The notes beneath the pieces were generated by a model. The model worked only from the letters and a program-made list of their open reading frames with translations. It was not told where the DNA came from and did not search any database. A stretch of 64,000 bases of DNA from Henriciella marina (GTDB lineage Bacteria; Pseudomonadota; Alphaproteobacteria; Caulobacterales; Hyphomonadaceae): the NCBI RefSeq assembly GCF_027213945.1, contig NZ_JAPWGW010000001.1:868001-932000 (forward strand), in the 5' to 3' direction. Below, piece after piece: positions 41,643 through 51,024 of the stretch. The position numbers and the translations under genes are program-made. Positions within the stretch are counted from its first letter, which is position 1; each line of letters begins with the position of its first letter.

Positions 41643-41662
41643 ATCCCCGCCTTCGCGGGGAT
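41643..41662. repeat. 8-bp palindrome, ATCCCCGC type
   Basis: ATCCCCGC-CTTC-GCGGGGAT, perfect 8-bp stem, 23 bases from the end of the mcd-like gene. Could act as a terminator-like hairpin for it, though no T-run is seen. Confidence 0.6.
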
Positions 41663-41685
41663 GAGCGGTCGTCTTTGGTCAGGCG

Positions 41686-43371
41686 TTAATTCCCGCCTTC
41701 AACCAGCCGCCGTGCGATCACCATGGCCTGCACTTCGCCGGCGCCTTCGAAGATGTTGAGGATGCGTGCGTCCTGGAGCACACGAGACACCGGATATTCC
41801 AGCGCGAAGCCATTGCCGCCGTGGATCTGGACGGCGTTGTCGGCGGCGGCCCAGGCGACGCGGGCACCTAGCAGTTTGGCCATGCCTGCCTCGAGGTCGC
41901 AGCGCTTGCCGCTGTCCTTCTGGCGGGCCGAATAATAGGTGAGCTGGCGCACACCGATCAGTTCAGCGGCCATCATGACAAGCTTGTTGGCGACGCGCGG
42001 AAACTCAAAGATGGAGCGGCCGAACTGTTCGCGGTCGATGGCGTATTTGAGGCCAAGCTCAAACGCGTTCTGTGCGACGCCAATGGCGCGGGCGGCGGTC
42101 TGGATGCGGGCGCTTTCAAAGGTCGCCATCAGGTGGCGGAAGCCCATGCCTTCGGTTTCGCCGAGGAGGTTGGCGGCAGGAACTTCGAACTCATCGAAGC
42201 TGATCTCATACTCTTTCATGCCGCGATAGCCGAGGACTTCGATCTCACCGCCGGACATGCCGTCGGCGGGGAAGGGGGTCTCGTCATCGCCGCGCGGCTT
42301 TTCAGCCAGGAACATGGAAAGGCCGGAGAAATTATTGGTCGCAGGGTCCGTGCGCGCGAGCACGGTCATCATGTCGGCGCGGACCGGGTGCGTGATCCAG
42401 GTCTTGTTGCCGGTGATCTTGTAAGTGTCGCCGTCCTTGACTGCACGGGTCTTGAGTGCGCCGAGGTCAGAGCCGGTGTTCGGCTCAGTGAAGACTGCCG
42501 TTGGCAGGATTTCACCAGAGGAAATGGCTGGCAGGAATTTCTGCTTCTGCGCGTCGGTGCCGCCGATCAGGATGAGCTCTGCTGCAATCTCGGAGCGTGT
42601 GCCAAGTGAACCGGTGCCGATATAACCACGGCTCAGCTCTTCGGAGACGACGCACATGGCCGTCTTGTCCATGCCGAGGCCGCCAAACTCTTCAGGGATG
42701 GTGAGGCCAAAGACGCCGAGCTCTGCCATCTCTTCGACGACGGGCATCGGGATGTACTCATTTGTCAGATGCCACTCATGGGCATGCGGCACGATCTTGT
42801 CGGTGGCGAACCGGCGGAACTGGTCGCGGACCATGTTGAGCGTTTCGTCGAGACCGGTCTCTTCCACCGTGGCGCGCGACAGGGCGTCGGGCAGGTGTTT
42901 TGCGGCAGCAGCCATGACCTCGGTGGTCTTGCCTTCGGTGAGGAAGCGCCGGACGGCCGGTTTAAACAGGCGCTGCATGCCTTCCTTGGAGACGCCGATA
43001 TCTGCCGGGCGGATGATCTCGCCCTGGTTCATCGGGATGCCGCCAATCAGCTGGGCGCAATATTCCGAGAAGAGGATCTGGGAGAGAAGCTGTTCGATCT
43101 CACCGAACTTGCCTTCGGCTTCCATACGGTCGGCCCAGTCAGCCGTCTCGCGCAGCGTCTCGACATAGGTGATGACCCAGGCAAGGCCGTGGGCAGAATG
43201 CTGGTGATGGTCGAGCAGCTTGCGGTCGACCTTGCCTTCAGGGGCGAGACGGTCTCGCATGGCAGCGGTTGCGTCCGCGCCAAAGGCTTCGAGGCTGACC
43301 ACCGCTTCCTTCATCGCAGGAAGCAGGCCGTCCATTACAGGCGAAATCTTTTCTGCGGCTGTACCGTCCAT
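41686..43371 (-). CDS. mcd: Methylsuccinyl-CoA dehydrogenase-like acyl-CoA dehydrogenase
   Basis: 561 residues with an N-terminal extension of about 180 residues (LLDHHQHSAHGLAWVITYV, LIGGIPMNQGEIIRP) before the acyl-CoA dehydrogenase core. The core carries FTEPNTGSDLGALKTRAV, the FAD-site segment NKTWITHPVRAD, and the C-terminal IHGGNGFALEYPVSR. This length and extension match (2S)-methylsuccinyl-CoA dehydrogenase of the ethylmalonyl-CoA pathway for acetate assimilation. Other pathway genes are not in the window. GGAGGG precedes the ATG. Confidence 0.8.
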   Translation of the reverse strand: MDGTAAEKISPVMDGLLPAMKEAVVSLEAFGADATAAMRDRLAPEGKVDRKLLDHHQHSAHGLAWVITYVETLRETADWADRMEAEGKFGEIEQLLSQILFSEYCAQLIGGIPMNQGEIIRPADIGVSKEGMQRLFKPAVRRFLTEGKTTEVMAAAAKHLPDALSRATVEETGLDETLNMVRDQFRRFATDKIVPHAHEWHLTNEYIPMPVVEEMAELGVFGLTIPEEFGGLGMDKTAMCVVSEELSRGYIGTGSLGTRSEIAAELILIGGTDAQKQKFLPAISSGEILPTAVFTEPNTGSDLGALKTRAVKDGDTYKITGNKTWITHPVRADMMTVLARTDPATNNFSGLSMFLAEKPRGDDETPFPADGMSGGEIEVLGYRGMKEYEISFDEFEVPAANLLGETEGMGFRHLMATFESARIQTAARAIGVAQNAFELGLKYAIDREQFGRSIFEFPRVANKLVMMAAELIGVRQLTYYSARQKDSGKRCDLEAGMAKLLGARVAWAAADNAVQIHGGNGFALEYPVSRVLQDARILNIFEGAGEVQAMVIARRLVEGGN

Positions 43372-43476
43372 TTTCTATCCCTCCGGGCGTCTCTTGCGCC
43401 ATGTATCTATCGCACCGGGGCGCATTTGACACAAATTTTGCTGCGGCGCAGCGACATTTATTGCCGCAGGGGCAGC

Positions 43477-44910
43477 TTATGCCTTTTCAGCGGAAGGTTC
43501 AAAAGTGATGTCGAGCGCCTCGCGTGCCGCATCGATGTCCTTCAGCGTCTGTTCGAACAGGCTCCAGTCGTCGGCTTCTGCAATCGGGGCCCAGATCGCC
43601 TCGACTTCATCATAGAGAAGAGAGACGGGTTTCTCCCGCTGCCAGTAGGCGTGAGACAGGCGTTCGGGGCGATCGGCTGCGCGGGCGAAGAGCCCCTCTC
43701 TCACGGGGGCGAAGCCTGCGCCTTTATACATGTCTGCGATCGGGCTGCTTGCGGCACGCGCCTCGCTCTCCTTGCCGCAAAACCAGTCAAAGAAGACCTG
43801 CGGCCACGGGGCGCGCGTTTCCGACATCCAAGTGTAGAGCGCCTGCAGCCAGACAAGGTCGTCATGTAGCTCGCCTGAGGACTGCAGGCCGAAGAGTTTG
43901 AGGTTATGGCTGGCAAGCGCGGCCTGATAGGCGGGTTCATAAGCCTGAAGCGCTTCGCCGAGCGGGTCAGTGTCGCAGACAGGCGTCATGGCGATGGCAA
44001 GTTGCTGCAGCGCCCATAGCCCTTGCGTTGGCTGGCGGCCGAACCGGTAAAGGCCCTGCTGGTCGAAATAGGCGGCGGTGAAGTTCGGGTCAGACTCCGG
44101 AAGGAAGCGCCAAGGGCCGTAATCGAAGCTCTCACCGGTGATATTGAAATTGTCGGTGTTCATTACCCCGTGGACGAAACCGGTCGCCATCCACTGGGCG
44201 ACCATGCGGGCCGTCTGCTCTGTTATGCGGTGCAGGAGGGCCGGCGCCATGACGGAAATGTCTTCGTCGAGGGCGTCTGGATAATAGACCTCACAGCAAT
44301 AACGGATGAGGCGGGCGAGGTCCTCTGTCTCGCCAAGTGAGGCGGCGCGCTGGAACGTGCCGAACCGAATGTGGCTGTGAGAAAGGCGGGTGAGCACGGC
44401 GCTGCGGGCAGGCGAGGATTCATCATTGCGGGCGAGCTCTTCGCCTGTTTCGATCAGGCTGAACGGTTTGGACGTCTTTACGCCGTGCGCTTCAAGGTAT
44501 TGCGCGGCGAGAACTTCACGGACCCCGCCCTTGAGCGTGAGGCGGCCATCACCCTGCCGCGACCAGCGCGTCTGTCCTGAACCTTTCGTGCCTAGGTCCA
44601 GCAGTCGGCGCTGATCGTCGCGAAGCTGCGCAAACAGAAAGCCGCGCCCATCACCAAGCTCCGGGTTGTAAACGCCGAACTGGTGGCCGTGATAACGCAT
44701 GGCGAGCGGCGTTTCGATATTGTCCGAAAGCGGATCGAATTTTGCGAAGTGTTTGATCCACTCATCTGGCGTCAGCTGCCCTAATCCGACGCGCTGATCC
44801 CAGCGAGTGTTGCGAAATCGCAACACGGACATGCGAAAGTGCGCGGGTTCTGCTGCGTCTGCGAAGGCGTCAGCCAGGGCGAGGAAAGCGGGCGCGGCCT
44901 GATAATTCAT
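43477..44910 (-). CDS. selO: SelO, protein adenylyltransferase (YdiU family)
   Basis: 477 residues from ATG 44910. Matches SelO/YdiU, a pseudokinase fold that AMPylates proteins: LGTKGSGQTRWSRQGDGRLTLKGGVREVL (nucleotide-binding part) and the hallmark FVHGVMNTDNFNITG, then FDYGPWRFL. The bacterial form lacks the selenocysteine tail of the eukaryotic SelO. AMPylation and redox response are known for E. coli SelO. A 105-base gap leads to the mcd-like gene. Confidence 0.93.
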   Translation of the reverse strand: MNYQAAPAFLALADAFADAAEPAHFRMSVLRFRNTRWDQRVGLGQLTPDEWIKHFAKFDPLSDNIETPLAMRYHGHQFGVYNPELGDGRGFLFAQLRDDQRRLLDLGTKGSGQTRWSRQGDGRLTLKGGVREVLAAQYLEAHGVKTSKPFSLIETGEELARNDESSPARSAVLTRLSHSHIRFGTFQRAASLGETEDLARLIRYCCEVYYPDALDEDISVMAPALLHRITEQTARMVAQWMATGFVHGVMNTDNFNITGESFDYGPWRFLPESDPNFTAAYFDQQGLYRFGRQPTQGLWALQQLAIAMTPVCDTDPLGEALQAYEPAYQAALASHNLKLFGLQSSGELHDDLVWLQALYTWMSETRAPWPQVFFDWFCGKESEARAASSPIADMYKGAGFAPVREGLFARAADRPERLSHAYWQREKPVSLLYDEVEAIWAPIAEADDWSLFEQTLKDIDAAREALDITFEPSAEKA

Positions 44911-45020
44911 GGCGGCCTGATGACAGTTTTTGTCGGGTGCAGCAAGCAGCTGAGGCAAAAATGACCCTGCGGAAGGCAAAAGCGTGAAAGTGAATACCAG
45001 GCAGGCTTACCTATAGAGAA

Positions 45021-45036
45021 CTATCAGAACTGATAG
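45021..45036. promoter_or_regulatory. 16-bp palindrome upstream of TonB receptor
   Basis: CTATCAGAACTGATAG has perfect 7-bp arms around AA. It lies 135 bases before the TonB receptor start, in the 261-base gap after selO. No other gene is seen in the gap. A repressor operator is likely but the regulator is unknown. Confidence 0.5.
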
Positions 45037-45171
45037 CTGTCGAAGTGATCAGGTATTTATGCCGCACTGCAACACCGAATTGCGATTGAATTCGATTTCC
45101 AAATCAGCAGAGATCGACGGGAATCCGCCGCCAAAAGAGCGGATCGTCCAGTATTTGGGAGGAAACGACAC

Positions 45172-48006
45172 ATGAAAACTACGAACAAGTGGCTGCTTGC
45201 AACGTCGGTGTTTGCGCTAAGCGCAGCCGGTGCTGCATACGCCCAGGAAGACGGAGATGACGACACACTGCGCCAGCAGACCGTCACCGTCACGGGGTCT
45301 GCGATTGCCGGTACGCCGGAAGACGCCGCCCTGCCTGTCGATGTTCTTACAGCTGGTGATCTCCAGCTCGAAGGGTCACCCACCATCACCGAACTGATCC
45401 GCAATCTTGGCGTGTCGTCCGGTACAGACAGCCAGACCAACCAGTTCGCCTCGAACGGCCTTGAAGGCACGTCGAACATCAACCTTCGGGGTCTTGGCCC
45501 GGCCCGGACGCTGGTCCTGATCAATGGCCGTCGTCAGACTTTCCACCCTTACGCGATCGGCGAGCAGGCACAGCTCTTCGTCGACACCAACATGATCCCG
45601 ACCGCCGCTGTCGGCCGGATCGAGGTGCTCAAAGACGGCGCTGCCGCGATTTACGGTTCTGACGCCATCGCTGGCGTTGTGAACTTCATCACCCGTGACG
45701 ACTTCGAAGGCTTTGAGGTCGGCGGCGACTACTCAACATTTGAAGGCACGGACGGGAACTACAACATCAATGCCACTTACGGTCTCCAGGGCGAAAACTG
45801 GGGCTGGGTAACGTCTGTTGGTTACAACAAGCGCAGCGAAGTCTCGCTGCTCGAAAAAGACTGGGCAATCGTGCCGTTCAGCGAGAACCCTGTTGGTGGT
45901 TGGTCTTCCCTGTCCAACCCCGGCTATTATGTCCCGCTCGGCTTTACCGGCACGGGCGTCGGTCCGATCGCCGGTGCGGTTGGCGATAATGGATGTACGG
46001 ATGTCGGCGGCATCGTCGTTGGCACATGCCGTTTCCAGTTCACGCAATTCGACAACCTCGTTGAAGAAGAAGAACGCTACCAGGTTTTCTCTGAGTACAA
46101 TCGCGAGTTCGCGAATGGCGTGAACATGCACCTTGAGGCGCTCTATGGTTACTCGGACGTGCCTGAGTGGAAGACATCACCCTCCTACCCGCCACAGGTT
46201 CTGACCAATCAGGTGGTGCCAGCTTCCCATCCGGGTTTCGCCCAGTACAGAGCTGACAATCCAACGGCATTTCCTGCGGGCACACTGGCTGCACTCTATA
46301 TCGGCCGGTCATTCGGTTGGGGCGGTTTCCCCGGCACGGGCGGCGCACAGGAAGGCTTCCGGACCTATGAGAGCTATCGCCTCGGTGGTCAGTTCGATGG
46401 TCAGTTCTCAAACGGTGTGAACTGGGATACGGCGCTTACCTGGTCGCAAACCGAAGGTGAGCGGATTACCAATGATACCTACATCAACGGTCTGACTATC
46501 GCGCTTCAGGGCTTTGGTGTCTGTGGTGACGCCAATACTGGCGCGATCCCGGCGGGTGCAGTCGCGGGCCAGGGCGATTGTGAATATTACAATCCATTCT
46601 CCAATGCGATCCAGGCAAGCGCCATCACAGGCCAGCCTAACCCGAACTATGTGCCGGGTCTTGAGAACTCCGCAACGCTTGCGAACTGGATGACCGACGG
46701 TGTCGGCTCAGTCGTGACCACTAATCTGACGGTCTTTGATGCAACCTTGTCGGGCCTTAGCGGTGTTCAGGCTGCTGGTGGCGAGATCGGTTGGGCTGCT
46801 GGTGTCCAGGTCCGTCGGGAGAGCTATGAAGTTGACCCGAATGAAGTAACTGACCTCACTCAGAACCCGGGGCCAGGCGGAACAGGTCCGTTCTCCTTCC
46901 TCGCAGGCACAACGCCGTTCGATGAAAGCCAGACCATCTATGCTGCCTTCGGCGAACTTCAGGTGCCGCTCTTTGAAGACGTCGATATGCAGTTTGCTGT
47001 CCGCTATGAGGACTATGGTGGCGATGTCGGCTCGACCTTCGACCCGAAGGTTGCTGCAAAGTGGCAAGTGAGCCCATCGCTCGCACTTCGTGGTTCGGCC
47101 CAAAGCTCGTTCCGCGGCCCGACGCTGAACCAGCTGTCCGGTCAGGTCACCACGCTGCAATTCGTTGCACCGACCAGCGCGTTCAAAGCGGTTGACCAGT
47201 TCGGCAACCCACAGCTGGATCCGGAGTCGGCCTTCAGCTTCAACATTGGCGCCCTGTTCGACAATGGTAATGGTTTCACAGCTTCGGCTGACTATTACAA
47301 TTTCGACTTCCAGGACCCGATCATTGTTGAAGATCAGGCATCAATTGTTGGTGCAGCCCTGGCGGCCATTGCGGCAGGCGATCAGGACGCTGGGATCCTT
47401 AGCCGGATCACCTTCACCGACAACAATAGCAACGGCATCAACGAACCGAATGAAATTGCCCGTATCACGACAAATGTCGTGAACGGTCCGGACATTCAGA
47501 CGTCCGGTATCGATCTTCGTGCTGAGCAGGTCTGGGACGCAGGCCGGGGTGAGTTCACCCTCGGCGGCGAAGCGACTTACGTCTTCGAGTATGACGTGGA
47601 CGACTTCCAGATCGAGGACGCCATCATTCCGGGTGGTGACCGCGTCGATCAGTTCAACAGATCGAACTTCTCGCGTTCCCTGCCGCAGATCAAAGCGAAC
47701 CTGTTTGCCAACTATATGTTCGGCAACCACAACATTCGTGGCGTGATGCGGTACATCGACTCCTATGACGATGAACGCGGTGATCTTACGGGCAATGGGA
47801 GCTCGGACATCGACAGCCAGACGACCTTCGATGTCTTCTACACCTGGCGGTCGGACTACGATCTCGATCTTGGTCTTTCGGTGGTCAACGTCACCGACGA
47901 AGACCCGCCATTCGCCCAGTTCGACCTGAACTATGACCCGTACACGCACAATCCGTTTGGCCGGACTTTCAAGATCAGCCTGACGAAGCGTTTCGGCGGC
48001 AACTAG
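45172..48006 (+). CDS. TonB-dependent receptor, Oar-like
   Basis: 944 residues. A signal peptide (KWLLATSVFALSAAGAAYA, cut after about residue 24) is followed by a plug domain with DVLTAGDLQLEGSPTITELI and LRGLGPARTLVLINGRR, then a long barrel. Several residues near the C-terminus (VVNVTDEDPPFAQFDLNYDPYTHNPFGR) match the TonB receptor closing region. This class imports siderophores, cobalamin or glycans. GGGAGGAAA precedes the ATG; a terminator follows at 48037. The substrate is not readable. Confidence 0.9.
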   Translation: MKTTNKWLLATSVFALSAAGAAYAQEDGDDDTLRQQTVTVTGSAIAGTPEDAALPVDVLTAGDLQLEGSPTITELIRNLGVSSGTDSQTNQFASNGLEGTSNINLRGLGPARTLVLINGRRQTFHPYAIGEQAQLFVDTNMIPTAAVGRIEVLKDGAAAIYGSDAIAGVVNFITRDDFEGFEVGGDYSTFEGTDGNYNINATYGLQGENWGWVTSVGYNKRSEVSLLEKDWAIVPFSENPVGGWSSLSNPGYYVPLGFTGTGVGPIAGAVGDNGCTDVGGIVVGTCRFQFTQFDNLVEEEERYQVFSEYNREFANGVNMHLEALYGYSDVPEWKTSPSYPPQVLTNQVVPASHPGFAQYRADNPTAFPAGTLAALYIGRSFGWGGFPGTGGAQEGFRTYESYRLGGQFDGQFSNGVNWDTALTWSQTEGERITNDTYINGLTIALQGFGVCGDANTGAIPAGAVAGQGDCEYYNPFSNAIQASAITGQPNPNYVPGLENSATLANWMTDGVGSVVTTNLTVFDATLSGLSGVQAAGGEIGWAAGVQVRRESYEVDPNEVTDLTQNPGPGGTGPFSFLAGTTPFDESQTIYAAFGELQVPLFEDVDMQFAVRYEDYGGDVGSTFDPKVAAKWQVSPSLALRGSAQSSFRGPTLNQLSGQVTTLQFVAPTSAFKAVDQFGNPQLDPESAFSFNIGALFDNGNGFTASADYYNFDFQDPIIVEDQASIVGAALAAIAAGDQDAGILSRITFTDNNSNGINEPNEIARITTNVVNGPDIQTSGIDLRAEQVWDAGRGEFTLGGEATYVFEYDVDDFQIEDAIIPGGDRVDQFNRSNFSRSLPQIKANLFANYMFGNHNIRGVMRYIDSYDDERGDLTGNGSSDIDSQTTFDVFYTWRSDYDLDLGLSVVNVTDEDPPFAQFDLNYDPYTHNPFGRTFKISLTKRFGGN

Positions 48007-48036
48007 GCTGGGTTTCGAAACTAAAGAAATCGGGGG

Positions 48037-48064
48037 AAGGCGGCACTTCGGTGCCGCCTTTTCT
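48037..48064 (+). terminator. Rho-independent terminator after TonB receptor
   Basis: AAGGCGGCAC-TTCG-GTGCCGCCTT forms a 10-bp stem with a stable TTCG tetraloop, then TTCT. It begins 31 bases after the receptor stop. Clear intrinsic terminator. Confidence 0.9.
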
Positions 48065-48148
48065 GCATTCGGGTTTGAGGTTTGAATTCCGCGCTGGAGA
48101 CGGTAGGCCTTCTGTCGAGATTAGCGTTCAGGTGAAGGGGCCGCGCAA

Positions 48149-49144
48149 ATGACCAAAACCGTGCTCGTAACCGGCGGGGCTGGCTATGTCGGTAGCCATA
48201 GCTGCAAGGCTTTTGCTGAGGCTGGCTGGAACATCGTGGTCTATGACAACCTCTCGCGGGGCTGGCGGGATTTTGTCCGCTGGGGTGATCTGATCGAGGG
48301 GGACCTGCACGATACGGCTAAGCTGACCGAGGTCCTGAGAGACGCGAAGCCGGACGCGGTCGCGCATTTCGCGGCCTTTGCTTACGTCGCCGAGTCGATG
48401 AAGCAGCCGGAAATCTACTATCAGAACAATGTGGCAGGCACGCTCAGCCTCCTTGAAGCAATGCGCGCCGCTGATGTGCGCAGGCTTGTCTTCTCATCGT
48501 CCTGTGCGACCTATGGCGTTCATGAAGAGCTGATCACCGAAGAGACACCGCAGGCGCCGATCAACCCCTATGGCGCGTCCAAGATGATTGCGGAGCGCAT
48601 GATTCAGGATTTCGGCATGGCGCATGGGCTGAAGTCGGTGATCCTTCGCTATTTCAATGCAGGCGGCGCAGACCCGGCGGGCGAGATTGGCGAACGTCAT
48701 GATCCCGAACCGCACGTTATTCCGCTGGCCATTATGGGCGCCATGGACGGCACCTTCACTTTCACGATCAATGGGACTGATTTCGACACGCGCGACGGCA
48801 CGCCTGTTCGCGATTATGTCCATGTCAGTGACCTTGCAGACGCGCATTGGCGCGCGCTCGACTATCTGGATGCAGGCGGCGAGAGCGATGTCTTCAATCT
48901 CGGGACGGGCCGGGGTGTGTCAGTCAGCGAGCTAGCGGACGCCGTCTCGCGCGTTGCTGGCAAGCCTGTCCCGCGGCAGTCCGGCGCCCGGCGTCCGGGT
49001 GACCCGCCATCACTTGTTGCCTCTGCTGCCAAGGCTGAGCGCGTTCTGGGCTGGCGCCCGGAGCGTTCAGATATTGATACAATCCTCGAGACGGCCTGGG
49101 CCTGGCACCAGAAAGACAATCACAAATCCCGTCCTGACAATTAG
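48149..49144 (+). CDS. galE: GalE, UDP-glucose 4-epimerase
   Basis: 331 residues. NAD motif VLVTGGAGYVGSHSC at the start, catalytic YGASK near residue 143, the epimerase-family LRYFNAGGADPAG and VRDYVHVSDLADAHW. Converts UDP-glucose and UDP-galactose. GGGGCC precedes the ATG. It converges by four bases on the cysQ-like gene. Likely supplies sugar for the surface glycan locus. Confidence 0.92.
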   Translation: MTKTVLVTGGAGYVGSHSCKAFAEAGWNIVVYDNLSRGWRDFVRWGDLIEGDLHDTAKLTEVLRDAKPDAVAHFAAFAYVAESMKQPEIYYQNNVAGTLSLLEAMRAADVRRLVFSSSCATYGVHEELITEETPQAPINPYGASKMIAERMIQDFGMAHGLKSVILRYFNAGGADPAGEIGERHDPEPHVIPLAIMGAMDGTFTFTINGTDFDTRDGTPVRDYVHVSDLADAHWRALDYLDAGGESDVFNLGTGRGVSVSELADAVSRVAGKPVPRQSGARRPGDPPSLVASAAKAERVLGWRPERSDIDTILETAWAWHQKDNHKSRPDN

Positions 49145-49944
49145 GCGGTGACCGGCGACACGTCCCCATAGACGATGAAATGCGGGTTGTCGTAACCGCG
49201 CTCGCGCTTGCCATAGCGCAGCGGCGCACCGTCTTCGGTGAGGACCACAGCGCCTGCGGCTTCGGCGACGGCCTGACCGGCGGCGGTGTCCCACTCCATT
49301 GTGCGGCCCATGCGGGGATAGAGGTCTGCCTCACCTGCGCCGAGCAGGCAGAATTTGAGCGATGAGCCAGCAGAGATGATCTCGTCGACCTTGAACTTCT
49401 TTAGGAAGGCATCGGTCTCTGGTGAGCGATGGGACTTGGACGCGATGGCTGTGACGCCGGCGTCCGGGCATTTGCGGATATGCAGCGGGCGGCGCGCATC
49501 TTCTGACGGGACCGGCGCGCCCGGTTTCACGTCAGCCTGCCAGGCGCTGTCAGGTCCGTCGGCAACGAACAGACGGTTGAGCGCCGGGGCATAGACGACG
49601 CCCATGACAGGCTTGCCATGCTCGATAATGCCAATGTTCACGGTGAACTGGCCATTGCGGTTGATGAATTCGCGCGTGCCATCCAGCGGATCGACGAGTG
49701 CGAAGCGGTGGCCGTGCTCCGGTATCTTGCCGGCGGAGACGGACTCTTCGGCGATGACCTTGAGGTCAGGTTCTGCCGCTTTCAGCCCGTCGAGGATCAG
49801 GATTTCAGCCTTGGCGTCGGCTTCGGTGACAGGGGAGGCGTCATCCTTTCGCTCGACATCAAAGTCGGTGGAATAGATGTCCATCACCAGCTTGCCCGCG
49901 TCGAGCGCAATGCGCGCCAGCTGTTCGCCTGTAATCCTCGTCAT
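49141..49944 (-). CDS. cysQ: CysQ, 3'(2'),5'-bisphosphate nucleotidase
   Basis: 267 residues from ATG 49944 after AGGAG. The IMPase-family metal site FALVDPLDGTREFINRNG and EES near the centre, plus GRTMEWDTAAGQAVAEAAG at the C-terminus. It removes the 3'-phosphate from PAP, the product of sulfotransferase reactions. This fits the nearby cysD-cysNC PAPS supply and suggests sulfation of a glycan. Overlaps galE by four bases. Confidence 0.88.
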   Translation of the reverse strand: MTRITGEQLARIALDAGKLVMDIYSTDFDVERKDDASPVTEADAKAEILILDGLKAAEPDLKVIAEESVSAGKIPEHGHRFALVDPLDGTREFINRNGQFTVNIGIIEHGKPVMGVVYAPALNRLFVADGPDSAWQADVKPGAPVPSEDARRPLHIRKCPDAGVTAIASKSHRSPETDAFLKKFKVDEIISAGSSLKFCLLGAGEADLYPRMGRTMEWDTAAGQAVAEAAGAVVLTEDGAPLRYGKRERGYDNPHFIVYGDVSPVTA

Positions 49945-49982
49945 GCCGTCTCCTGTAGGGCGGGAATCTCGGTCCGCGGCGC

Positions 49983-50945
49983 TTATGCCCATGTTTCAGT
50001 AGCCGCGCAAATGCGCTGCGCGATATTCATCGCGTCAAAGGCGTGGCGGCTCGTTCCATGATGCAGGGACGCGCTGCCGGTCACGGCCTCGATGAATTCT
50101 GAAAGCTCCTGGTCGGCAAAGTCGACCCGCTCGAACTCGGTGACTGTTTCGTCCGGATTGGGGAGATCCTGTCCGCTCTCATCCTGTATGAGCTGGGCGT
50201 GGATCAGCATTTCTGGCCCATAGTCCTCCAGACCGGGAAGGTGCCCGTCCAGCCAGACATAGCCGCGCTCATAGCCAAGCTCGAGCCGGAAGGTCTGGCG
50301 CCAGGAGGTGGCTGAGGCGTGCAGCTGCGCGATCGCGCCATTGCCAGACTTCAGCATTGCGAAGAGGTTGGCATTTCCGCCGCGCCCGTCCGGGCACATG
50401 GCTTTGACGCTTTCGAACGGACCAAAGAAGACGTGCAGCAGGTCCAGCATATGGATGCCATGCCCCAGCAGGACGCCGTGTTTTTCAGCGTCGGGGCCAG
50501 GATAGCCCGCATGCCCATAGATGGCGCGTGCGGTCAGCAGCTCGCCATAAGGCTGCGTGCGCACCAGGTCTTCAGCCGCGCGAACGCTCCCATGATAGCG
50601 CAGCGAGCAGCCAAATTTCAGAATGGCGCGGCTCTTGGTTTCGGCTTCGCGCAGATTGATAATGTCCTCAACCGTAAGCCCGCCGGGAAGCTCACTGAGG
50701 ACATGGACGCCGGCAAGAAGCGCGCGCCTCGCGGCTTCCGCTGCCTGCTCTGCCGGAAGGGCGAGGATCAGCGCATCCACCTGTTTGCGGTTGAGCAGGC
50801 CCGACCAGTCCGAGTCAGAGAAGCGCGCGACCTGCGCGGCTGAAAAGCTGCGGACGATACGCGCAGTCTCGCTGGCTTCGACCGCCTTCAGGCGCTCGAC
50901 AGCTAGGGGACTTTTTCCAAGGATTGCGAAACGCAACGCTTTCAT
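49983..50945 (-). CDS. Gfo/Idh/MocA-like protein, degenerate NAD and catalytic motifs
   Basis: 320 residues from ATG 50945 after AGAGG. The overall pattern fits the family (SLRYHGSVRAAEDLVRT; GHGIHMLDLLHVFFGP), but the N-terminal Rossmann glycine pattern is altered (ILGKSPLAVER) and the catalytic EKP-type motif reads ELPGG, lacking the usual Lys. It may have lost oxidoreductase activity or use an unusual mechanism. Such enzymes act on sugar nucleotides; the locus context supports a glycan role. Confidence 0.75.
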   Translation of the reverse strand: MKALRFAILGKSPLAVERLKAVEASETARIVRSFSAAQVARFSDSDWSGLLNRKQVDALILALPAEQAAEAARRALLAGVHVLSELPGGLTVEDIINLREAETKSRAILKFGCSLRYHGSVRAAEDLVRTQPYGELLTARAIYGHAGYPGPDAEKHGVLLGHGIHMLDLLHVFFGPFESVKAMCPDGRGGNANLFAMLKSGNGAIAQLHASATSWRQTFRLELGYERGYVWLDGHLPGLEDYGPEMLIHAQLIQDESGQDLPNPDETVTEFERVDFADQELSEFIEAVTGSASLHHGTSRHAFDAMNIAQRICAATETWA

Positions 50946-51024
50946 CAGCGGGGCCTCTGGACCGGCAGAAACAGGCTCTTCGGGTAACCAGTCCGCAGGC
51001 GCGCGGCAACTCTCCGTCTGCGGC

